Shown piece after piece: positions 11,301 to 21,700 of a DNA stretch of 64,000 nt. How positions within the stretch are numbered: position 1 is the first letter of the stretch; every line of letters begins with the position of its first letter. The notes under the pieces are model-generated. The model worked only from the letters and a program-made list of their open reading frames with translations. It made no database searches and was not told where the DNA came from. The position numbers and the translations under genes are program-made. Source of the DNA: Edaphochlamys debaryana. Its lineage: Eukaryota > Chlorophyta > Chlorophyceae > Chlamydomonadales. The DNA is taken from assembly GCA_016858145.1 (NCBI GenBank), contig JAEHOE010000015.1, forward strand, positions 1,054,001 through 1,118,000, written 5' to 3'.

Positions 11301-14300
11301 CGCCAGGAACACGCTGCGGAGCGAAGGGCGGTAGTTCAGACCATGACACGGTTTCGGGCCAGGAGAGCCAGACGTGCCAACAACTGCTCTGACCGCAAGC
11401 GTTCCCGCACCTGTCCGCGCCCGTGCCGGACATCTTGGTGACGCAGAGACTGATGGGGAACACATAGCGCTCCTGCGGGGTTGACGGGTAGGGGCAGCCT
11501 CGCAGGGCTGATTAAGGGGGCTATCTAGAAGGGCGGAGGCCGGTGAGCAGTCGTGGGTAGCAGGTTGGGCGCGACCGACTCCCACCCCTCGGCCCTTGAC
11601 CATGTGCTATGAGGCAGAGGACGGGCTTCTGAGCCCGATACTCGTGCTCCCTCTTCGCCCCCATAACCGACAGGCTGTCCTCACCTTGTGTAGTGCCACA
11701 ACCTCCCGCACACTGTCGAGGATGTGCGGCTCTCCACCACCAGTGTAGCGGGACAGGTAACCGTTGTGGCGCTGGCTGAAGGGTTGCGGCATCAGCAACG
11801 AGACGTTCGTGCCCTCGAGCTCCGCTTTTTGGTGGCCGAAAACCTTGGAAACAGCCTGGCACGGAGGGGAGGGAGGGGATGTCCAGTAGGGGTCAACTGG
11901 CTGTCCGAGAAGGATGGCACAGGCGGTACCGAGCCAAAGGGGGGTGTTGGGGTCAGCTGACTATCTGGACGGTCATCGGAGCTCTACATAGCGGGGAGGC
12001 CTGGTGCAAACGACATGCGTCGGAGCGAGACCCGGAAGCTTGAGGCTGGACATGCATGCGTGCAAACCGCACCGTTTCCTGGACACCGCTCCATGGTGCA
12101 AGTCCTCAGCAATCCAGCAAAATCACGCCGTTCTTGACGAGGCACGAGCGAGCTCGCAACCAGCTCGCTCGGCGCAAAGATGGTAGCTAGGTTGTGCAAG
12201 CACACTCTTTGACGTCATCTTCGCTTTCCAGCCTCTCAGTAAAGTAGGTGATGCGTGATACGTTTTCGCTTAAGGCTCGAACAGCTCGCTATAAAGCATT
12301 TTCGAACCACCTGTCGCGGTCTGCGCAGCGTGGAATTGTTCAAGCTTATTGGCGCACATGTGTAAGTAGATCTCTATGTGAGCACACTGCAAACGAGGGA
12401 GCCAAGTTCACGGCGCGCGGGTGTCGTGTCGTGCAACCACCCTCCGGCCCCTCGCCCCCCGCGCCCCGCCCCCCGCCCCATTTACCCCCGCCACCCGCCA
12501 CCCCCACCCCCCGCCCCGCCCCATGAAAGTTGACCCGCGTTCGCCAACTCACCTGGGATACCATCATCACCATACCGTCGGCGTTGATGACGATCACGGC
12601 GTCGTCTTCCATCGACATGCTGTTCAGCATTTCAGGCTTCTCAGCGGCACCCTGCACCACACACGGAAGGCAAGGGAGTCCTGGGGGTGTCGCGCAGAGC
12701 GAGGGTTGTGCTACGCGAGACGATATCTGCCCCCGGGCCTTCCGCCCATCGCCCTCCCAGAGCCCTTCACCCTCTCTACCTGCACGCCTGTGAGGTCGAG
12801 GTTCATGATTGCGTCGCCGCCCCCGTTGCGGCTGGCCTCGTTATAGGCACGGGTCGCAGCGATGGGGTCATGCTTGACGTCCTCCAGGAAGCGCCCGTAG
12901 CAGCGGAGCAGCTTGCCGTTGGTGGGGTAGCGCTCGAGGACCCTGCATTGCGTGGCAGCCGAGCGTGGGGGATGGAGGGAAAGGCAGCGCTGTCCGAAAC
13001 CCCTCCCTAGCACGGCTTCTTCCAAACCGTGCGTGCTGCCGCCCCTCCCATACCCCTACGGCACCAGCCTGGCTGGGCAGCACGCCTCCTTACTTCTTAT
13101 AGACTTGATGGGCGCGTATCGTCTGCTCCTCCAGCGCATCCAGTGCCCTGTCCACCTCCGAGACCCGCAGCGTCGTCTTGAGCAGCAGCGACCATAGGTC
13201 GGCCTGCAGCATCAGCACCTCCTTGTGCACGCGCAGGACCGCCCGGAAGTTGCGCCTGCGCAGGGGTTGATGGGGGGGTGGGTTGGCAGGGGTGCGAGCG
13301 CATGGCGAGCGGGTGACAGGTGGGACACTTCGCCTACCTGAACTCGATGTAGGCCTGCAGGTCCATGCCGCCGTCCTGGCTGTCCTTGAGGCGCTTGGAC
13401 GCCTCACTCGTGCAGAAGATCTGCCGTTTGTCCGAGGGTAGGGACACGTTCCATGCCAAGCTGTCGGTGGCAGGCCCAGCTTGCTTACTTGGCCCCAGCC
13501 TCGTTGCCCGCACCACACCGCGCGCGTCCACACTCGCTCTTGTCTAACCCTCCGCACCTGGTACCTCTCGATGAGGCTCGGTGAGTGCTTGGAGGCCAGT
13601 TGCAGCTGCGTGCGGCTGGCGGGGCCGTCCTTGCGCACCTCCAGGAGAAACTGGGGAGTGGGTTGGGCCGGGCGTGAAGCACGTTTGATCTGGACGGGCC
13701 CAGGGTCACGCATCGGATCTTCATTACCTCCTTAATCCTGCGCCATTGAGCGATCTCCTTCCTAGCTCGCCCTTTGCCGCCGCAGGGGCCCCACTGGCGC
13801 CCCCTCACATTGGCGTAAAGGATGAGCAGGAAGGGCGTATTGGGGAAGACCCGCATGCCGGCCTTGATGATGGCCTCGCCCAGAGCCGCGGAGTCTTCCA
13901 GGACCACGCCCTCCGTATCGAACTCGCGCATCACGCGGGACAGCAGCTCGACCTGTTAGGATTGGGGTCGTGGAACCAGTGGCAGAGGAGGGGACGGAGG
14001 AGGGGAGAGTGCGGGTCACACGGCACCGGCCTCCCGCCGCCGGTGTCCTCTGGACCTCTGCAGCCTCGCTCCTGCATCTCTATTTCCTTAGGGCTGCACC
14101 GTACAATATGATCCAGATCCCGATTGAGTGGATGGCGCGTACCTCCATAAAGCCCGAGAACTTGTGGATCTTGGCCACCTTGACCCCCGGCTCCAGGTCC
14201 TTGAACTTCCTGGCCGGGCGCATCACCCACCAGGCGTGCAGCCAGCACACGGCCATGCCGCCAGCGATGACCGGGAAGATGCCGTACAGCACCATCTGCG

Positions 14301-16353
14301 GCGATGGAGGTGAAGCGGCAGCCAGCATTGTAAGGGTATGTTGCGCCTCAGCCCGATCCGGCCCCCCGCGCCTCGGATTCCAGTCCGCCGTCCCATCAAG
14401 ATTGGGACGCACGGGCTGGCTTCTCCTAACAGAAGACTCCAGGCACAACTCACAAGCGTTGCATCCCGCAGGTGTTCCTCGCTCTGATCCTCGCCGAAAA
14501 CCGAGTAGCATAGGATGCAGCAGGTGTAGAGGATGCCGAACCAGTTGGAGCACCTGCACGCACGCAACACGTTTGCATGGGATCAGGATCTCAGCAGGTC
14601 CAGGGCGACCAGGGAACGCGGCATGCACGCTAGCACGCAAGAGATTGACGCAAGGGCTTCGTACCAAATGGTGTTCACAGGGACCCGATAGAAGGGCAGG
14701 TTCCGGAAGTTCCACCACGTGATGAGCCCCACGGCCCACACCGCCAAGATGGCCTGCGGCTTGTTCCAGCTCTGCAGGCAGTCTGCGATGATGATGTATG
14801 CGGCCTTGGCGGTGAGGATCTTGAGTCGCGTGATGGCGGCTGGCGAGGCCAGGTAGCCCCTCGACACCGGGTTCAGGTCACACGACGCAACCACCTGCGC
14901 GGGGATGGGCACCAAACCCCCTATCATCCGGCTACCAGTCCCAGCATGCACTGCCCACGCCACAGCCTCCCATATATTGAAACTCCCACGCACCATGAGT
15001 GCGGTAACGCAGAAGAAGAGGGCTGCCGTGACGCAGGCAATTGACATGTGCAGGATGTGAGGCATCTCGAGACACTCTGACGCAAGGGGGGTGGATGAGG
15101 AAGGTAGGGGTGGGGCTCAACCACTCCGAAGTGTCCCGTCCTGGATACGCCTTCCTCCGCTTTCCCTCCCGATCCCCCGAAGGCTCACTGACGCCCTCGA
15201 AGTACACGTGCTGCACATTAGCGGTGCCGTAGTGGCAGTTGGCCGTGAAAACGAAGTAGTCGAAAAACGACACGTAGAGCATCATGAATAAAACTGAGCG
15301 CGGGGGGCGGGTGCATGGGGGAGCGTGGGGGGGCAGGAGGGGCGGGGCGAGGGTGGGGACCCGCACGGGCGGGAGGATATCTGCGTGGAGGGTTTCGAGC
15401 GCAGTTACCTCCCGGCACCATCCCGCTGCAAACCCGTCTTCCCGATGCTGGACGACATCCATGCTGATATGTACCGCTGCCGTACAAGGCTGCTGAGGAG
15501 TGCTGGCGGGACTGCGCTCAATCCAACCTCAGGCCTGCTGCGTGCGGCGCTGCGCCCCGCCCGCCCAACCGCCCACCATCGAATGCCACGTGCACCACCA
15601 GCGACGCCGTCTTGAGCCACTTTGACTGCTCCGCCCTCCGCATGGCCATGGTGAGCCACACCAGGCCCAGCACGCAAGCCAGCACCTGGACGGGTTGGGG
15701 TCCGCGGCAAGAGGGGAGGGAGCAAGGGGTAAGGGGCAGCGGCGAAGGGTGGCAACCAAGGGGGCACGCGGCAAGCATAAGCGTCGTGCCGAACGTTCCA
15801 AGCCCGAGCCCAGCAGTGGGGCACCGCGCACTCAGTACCCACCATGCCAGCCATGATGTACATGACCAGGATCTGGGCGGGGGTGGGGTGGGGCCGCCGG
15901 GGAAGATCAGCGGGCGGGGGTGAGGAGCAGGCTAACGGAGGCAGTGTCGGGCGGGGCAAGCCTGATCCCGTTCCAAGCAAGCCTGATCCCCGGGAACGGG
16001 CGCCACTCACGTAGGTGTCGTACCCGTAGATGCGCATGATGGGCGATCTCCACACCGTCCAGCGCACGACCTGCCACACGGGGTTGCTGGTGTTGATGCG
16101 CCAGTGCTCCACCGAGGGGTTGAAGATGACGATGAGCCCCATGACCGCCTCCAGCACCATCTTGAGCACCGCGAACTTCCAGCTCGACAGCGCCGACTGC
16201 CGGACCAGCGTAAACATGCCTGAAGGGTTCGGGGGTGAGCGGGGCGCGGCGCGGAGGATGCAGGGGAGGGGTTCAGAGAAAGCGAGCGAGTCCACCCGCC
16301 TTACTTGCGGCTGCTGGATTCGTGTCTGCCGCTGACCGGCCGCGGCCGCCCAT
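2368..16353 (-). CDS. TmcB-like (Tiny macrocysts family) multi-PAS membrane protein, about 44 exons
   Basis: This is probably a large plasma- or ciliary-membrane sensor; no biochemical role is established for the algal family. Reading down the minus strand, there is an N-terminal block of transmembrane exons (about 16219-14110). Next comes the conserved helical middle of the TmcB family (13952-12780, e.g. AGMRVFPNTPFLLILYAN, VLERYPTNGKLLRCYGRFLE). PAS-like segments follow at 12651-12553, 11855-11685, 11313-11181, 10771-10560 and 10069-9899 (VIVINADGMVMMVSQ, LLMPQPFSQRHNGYL, LLGFPMRKLATMRLDQLLPP). After a Ser/Gly-rich linker (7976-7464) there are more membrane helices (7292-7082, 6012-5846, 4603-4500) and a last one in the final exon before the stop at 2368. 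I estimate 2,200-2,300 residues. The start ATG at 16353 is uncertain, since an in-frame Met also lies at 16587. Junctions near 15.5 kb, 14.6 kb and 5.0 kb are not settled. The family call is firm; exon detail is moderate. Confidence 0.85.
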
Positions 16354-17797
16354 TGGGACATGGCAGGCTGTCGGCCTGCTTCCACAGCCCTGGCCCGTAA
16401 GAGCCTCAGCTGGGTTACCAGCAGCTGGCTGCCGGCAGCTAGCTCGTTGGGTTACTTTGACTGTGGGGGCCCTCCCGTCTCGTCCGCTAGCCCCCCGCGG
16501 GCCCCGCCCACACACATTGGAACACTCCTTCTTGCAGGGACTTCTTCTGGGGGACCAGTGATGAAGACAAGAGGTACAGTGGGGCATTCAGCTTCTTCCT
16601 AGCGGGTTCTCCGTGCGTGCGAGCCCTTGCAGCCAGCCTTGCGTGATTGCGTCCGGAAGGCCGGCCAGCAGCGCTAGCTTGACTCAGAGAGGCTCAGAGT
16701 GCCCCACCTGTTCCAAGAGGTCTCCTTCCTCTCGCTCGGCGTTTGACCTGCAGGTTGAACCAGGTAGGGGCAGGGCGGGGTCACGTTGGGGGGGGTGAGG
16801 AGGGCCTAGGATGGCGGACACGCCGGTGGGTACGGCACACTCGGAGGGGGCGGGCCGCTGTGCCGCAGCACGCGCGGCCAGGGGCGGCCTGGCCCGACTC
16901 TCATGGCTGACTGACAGCTTGCCGGGTCTCATGCAAGGGTTAGTGGATAGGTCCTTTATACGCCGGGTGGCAGGGCTCGCGCATGGCTGCGATGTGCCGA
17001 CTCAGTCACGCATTCATGTCCGTCCCACACGCCACCCGCTTCGGCCCTGGTCCTGTGTACAATGCTATCGCTGTCCTTACCGATCACGGTTCTTGAGGAA
17101 TTTATTGTCGCTTCGTTGTGACGAAGTTTCCGAGCCCGCACCCGACGACACGCCCGAAGCCGAGCCAGAGCGCCCCGAGCGGACACTGCCAGCGTCCTGG
17201 TCACTTGCATCGTCACGCTTGCCCATTCTTCGCGGGGCTCACGACTTGCAAGTCGAGCGCGCACGCTCCCGCGCAGCTGCTGCCCTGCAGAGAGCCTGCC
17301 ACGCAGTTCTAGTGCATTCGATTGTGCGACATATGCGCTTTCTACGCGCGTCCTACAAGAAAGGTAGTAGCGACGGAACAGCCTCCCGACGTCAAGCGGT
17401 ACATTACTTGTGGGCTGAGGATTCTGAGTCGCTCTTGCATTCTATTGTATTACTGAGAAAGTGCTCAAAGCGGGCCACCACTTGACTGGCGTGCCATAAG
17501 GCGTCGGACCCTGCCTCTTGACCGACCGCTGGTCACCAACGACAGACCGAACCACTCAGCCGACTGTCGCAGCCCGCGACGGGCGGGAATGCTTCACCAA
17601 CAGTGGGAGTATGTATAAGAGTGCTTTAGACGACACCTTATGCAAGAAACGGACCGGGTGCAGCCCGGGCGCACCTCGGGACTTGCCATAGCGCCGCGGG
17701 TGTCCAAAGCCCAAGTCAGTCCCATTGACCTGTATGCACTTCCCGAAGCCTAGATGTGCAGTGGCGGTGTCCGGTAGCGATGCTTTGTGCCAGTCGT

Positions 17798-17821
17798 CGC
17801 GACATGCACTTGCATGTCGCG
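17798..17821. repeat. Near-perfect palindrome, 11-bp arms
   Basis: The arms CGCGACATGCA (17798-17808) and TGCATGTCGCG (17811-17821) are exact reverse complements separated by CT. A second, 14-bp perfect palindrome (CGACTTGCAAGTCG) lies at 17242-17255. Both are in the gap between the TmcB-like gene and the protease. Neither sits at a recognisable target-site duplication, so I cannot say whether they are regulatory or transposon-derived. Confidence 0.6.
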
Positions 17822-18280
17822 CGAGGGGAGTCTCCCAGAGGCTCAGCGGAGGCATCTAAGCCTTACCAAGGATAGATAAGGTCATTGGCATGGTCGACTG
17901 GGGCTGTGCGGCCCTTTCGAGGAAGGCGAAGGTCGGCATGCCCACAATTCGAGGTCCCACCGACCTACACCGATGTATGCCAGAAGTGCTCTAAGTGTAT
18001 ATATACAGTACACAGGCTCCCCTAAGAGGCTGGGAGGTCATAGCAGCTGTGTTTGGGCGTCAATCGGCGACACGTCCCTAGCCCAGCCCCGACAAGCGAA
18101 ATCGACCCCACCCAGTTCTCCATGATGGCGCGCGACTTAGGAGCCCAAAAGCGGTGCCTTGCATTCTCACATAATATGAAGGCCATTGAAGCCAGTCTAC
18201 GCTAGCAGGGGGTGCTGGATTGAGGGTCTGGACCCCAAACCATGCCTCCAGACCCCCTGTACGGCACGGGTCGTACAGCC

Positions 18281-18348
18281 CACCAATATACTCGGATAAG
18301 GGTTTGAGGGGGTTGGCGAGTCAGAACCCTTATCCGAGTATATTGGTG
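18281..18348. repeat. 24-bp perfect inverted repeat (hairpin, 20-nt loop)
   Basis: The left arm at 18281-18304 (CACCAATATACTCGGATAAG plus GGTT) is the exact reverse complement of the right arm at 18325-18348. The arms flank a 20-base loop (18305-18324). The match continues imperfectly outside the arms (5 of 8 positions). The arms are AT-richer than their surroundings. On the minus strand the hairpin begins about 400 bases after the protease stop codon, so it is probably transcribed within that 3' UTR. Confidence 0.8.
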
Positions 18349-18557
18349 AGTTCTACAGCGGTTGGCGTTTTGGACACCCGGCCCTCCGTGGGTGCGCCCG
18401 GGCTGACCGGGTGTGCGATGAAAGTATTACTGAACCAGTTGCCGGCGCTTGCCCGCTGCGACAGAGCTTCCCTTGGCCAGCGGCCTCTGACAAGTGTGTA
18501 CTGGGCACAGGCGCCCGTCAGTTATGTGGAGAAGACATGAAGGTTGCAGGGGGGGCA

Positions 18558-18584
18558 CCCGGGCCCGGGCCCGGGCCCGGGCCC
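18558..18584. repeat. Self-complementary GGGCCC tandem repeat
   Basis: A run of alternating CCC and GGG triplets covers 27 bases. It is its own reverse complement and can fold on itself on either strand. It lies about 170 bases downstream of the protease stop codon, probably in the 3' UTR. Confidence 0.75.
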
Positions 18585-18752
18585 TGCTCTTGCCCACCTA
18601 GCTACCGCTCACCCGCCGCCGCCCTGACAAGCATTGCTCCGGGCGTGCCACATGCGCCGTCTCCTGCACACGCCTGGCGTGCCTGACCGAATGAATACAC
18701 ATAATGAGTTCCATGGGGCCTTCAGCTCAGCCACCTGCCACCTGCCTCTCCC

Positions 18753-21700
18753 CTAGCTCGCGGCAAAACCCGGCCCCTTTGCGCCGCACTCCGCCATCCC
18801 GCATGCAGGGCACCCCGCGCACGTGACGCTGACCCTGAAGCTCCCGCTCGCGCCGTTGAAGCCAGACACCACAAAGAAGTAAGTCCTGCCGGGCTGAAGG
18901 TCGGCATCTATCCGGGAGTTACTGGGGAGGGGAGGCAAGAGGGGGGAGGGGTAAGAGGGCGAAGGGCACGAGGAGGGTGGGAAGGGGCAAGGGGAAAGAG
19001 ATGTCACGGTGCGGCCCACCAGCACACCTGCTGGCGGGCGGGTAGGGCCCGCAGGAGGGGTCGTCGTCGTTGGCCAGCGTGTTGTACGGCAGCAGATCGG
19101 GCGTGTCGCCCAGCAGCAGTACGGTGTCGTACGACGAGCCGCACGTGCTGACGGACACGGACATGGCCTGGACGGGGGCGAGCGAGTAGACCACATCTGG
19201 CGCGGTGTCCTGCGCGTGGGGAAGCGGCAGGCGGGGGCTTCAACCATGTGTATTCACGCAAAATACGTCCCTCCTACACATGGAGGACTTCAGGATGGTC
19301 ACAGACAACGCCTTTTGGAACCAACTGCTGCCCCCATCCCCCCGCCCCGCCGCTCACCAGGGGGTTCCCCGGGCTGGTGGTTACGTCGTGTTGGAACCCC
19401 GCCGTGGAGCCGGCGTCCGAGAAGGGCAGGGAGCGCACGGACCGAGCGGAGGCGGCGCTCTCGCCCGCCTGCTCGCGCGAGTCATTGACATGGAAGGTCA
19501 GGACTGCGAAGTCGAACGCGGGGTCGGCGCTCCTACAAGCGGGGAACGGATGGGGCCGTCAAATCAGCGTTCGCTAGCCCACGGGCCGATCCCCTTTTCC
19601 AGGCGCCCACAGAGGAGGCGGCGTCCTAGATTAACCCAAGCACACAAACACACGCGGCTTTCCCCACGCCACGCAAACGTCCTCGTGGCTTGCACGAGCC
19701 AGCTCTTCACACCCATCCACGTGCTTCTCCCCGCCACACTAGCCCTAGCACCAGCGCCTGCGCCCCACCTGAGCTGCAGCTGCACGTAGTAGGGCCCCTG
19801 CGCGGCCGCCGCGCTGGGCTGCAGCGTGAGTCCGCGGCTGGCGTTGACCTCGGCGGGCGAGAAGGAGAGCGCGGCGGGGTACACGGCTGCCAGGGGCTGG
19901 CCGTCCCAGGAGGAGGGCACGATGGCTGTCACGTCCACCTGGCGACGCGGAAATGAAGGCAACGCGAGTTAAGATACGGGAGGGCAGGGAGAGGAAAGGA
20001 AAGGCACGGGAGGAAGGGGGCGGCCAATGCATTCGCGGAGTATCCGGTGAGGTACCGCACCGTCCGTGCCCGTCTGTGTACTACCGCGCCCCCCCCCCGC
20101 ACCTGCGCCCCCGGCCGCAGCAGCAGCGTCAGGTTGATGGCCGCCCCCGCCCCCGCCGCCGAGATGCCCACAGAGGCTGAGCCAGACACCTGCTTGCCGC
20201 CGGCGCCCGAGCCCACCGACACGAGGCTGGGAGACACGCGGGCCTGCAGGGATGGCACACAGCACGGCACGGCAGAGCACGGCAGAGCACAGCGTACACC
20301 ACAAACAGTAGACGGCAGGCACATGATTCAGGTGTTCCGGGCTGTTCCCAACCCTGGTCCCTGGAACTTATGACAGTACACACCTTGCACAGTGCAGCCC
20401 TTGCTTGCGAGCAGCCCCCATCACCCATCACCCATCAGCCCCCAGGCCCGCACCGGCACCACGAGGGACGACTGCAGCAGGCGGTTGGGCGTGGAGCTGA
20501 TGTCGAGCGGGCCCCACGGCCCCGCATACGGGTTGGGCGCGAAGGTGCCGTACCCGTACGCGTCATCCGCCACCAACCCCGCCAAGGACGAGCGCAGCAG
20601 GCGCTGAGTCACCTCATCCGCGCTGGCGCCCTGACCGAGCCACAGGATGGACAGCGGGGCGGGCCAGCGAGGGGGGAGTCAGGGCAGGAACAGCATGGGG
20701 AGGGGTTGGGCACGACTTGAAGGATTGATTGTCCCCGGAGCAATGGCATTGCCTGGGGAGAGCACGCTCGTCTCCGGACAGCCCGGACAGCCCGCGTCCC
20801 TCCCCTGCCCCTTCGGCACCTTGTCACAACGCCTGACCGCGCGCGCCCTCGTCCGCAGCCACTGTCCCCACGCCCCCCTCTCCACGCCGCTCCTTCCGTG
20901 TCGCACCCCGCACGCACCGGGTTCGCCTCCAGGTACAGAGCCGCCACGCCACTGACCAGGGGCGCGGCCTGCACAAGGCACGGCAGGCACTTGCTTCAGG
21001 GGACTTTTACTGCGTCCGCCCCTGGAGCTTCAGTCTACACGGTCGGCACACGCCTTGAACGGTGCAGCCCTGGCTTGCGAGCAGGCCCCGCTGCCCTCCC
21101 CCACCCCCACCCCCACCCCCACCCCCACCCCCACCCCCACCCCCACCCCCTCACCATGGAGGTCCCGGTCTTGGCGGCCTCGGCGGTGTCGCTCCAGGGC
21201 ACTGCAGCCATGATGGACACGCCGGGGGCGAACACGTCCACGCAGGAGCCCCTTTGGGGGGTGTGGTGGGGTGGATGGGGTGGGCCGGGGGGACGTCGGG
21301 GGGATGTGGTAGGGGCCAAAAGGTGGGAGCCGCGTTGTGTTTGGGCTTGCAATGGTTATGGCACGTGCCACCTTCCACCTTTCAGAGAGTGAAGGATCTA
21401 AATGTGATGCCTCCGGGCTCGAGCCTCCATTATGCCCGGACTTCCGCCCACAGGCCCCACCAGTTGGACTTGTACCAGCGCCGGCCGTCCGCCGCTATGG
21501 CCGCCACCGTCAGCGCCGACTGCGCCGAGGCGGGGGACACGCCACACGAGTCCACGTTGCGGTTGCCCGCAGCCACCACCACCACCGCACCCATCCTGTC
21601 GCGGCAAAAGGTGTGCGGTAGTGGACCAGGGGTAACAGAACACGCCGGCGTATCCAGCGGATGGAGAGCGGGCACGGAGCTTGCCCCTGGGTGGCCTGCA

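Larger units (their letters stand above)
16354..18752. other. Intergenic: TmcB-like 5' region and protease 3' UTR
   Basis: Both neighbours are on the minus strand, so this 2.4-kb stretch should hold the promoter and 5' UTR of the TmcB-like gene (right after 16353) and the 3' UTR of the protease (just below 18753). I see no convincing exon. No exact TGTAA occurs on the minus strand below the protease stop in this interval. It does contain several inverted repeats: a 14-bp palindrome (17242-17255), an 11-bp-arm near-palindrome (17798-17821) and a 24-bp hairpin (18281-18348). A GGGCCC repeat lies at 18558-18584. Confidence 0.5.
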
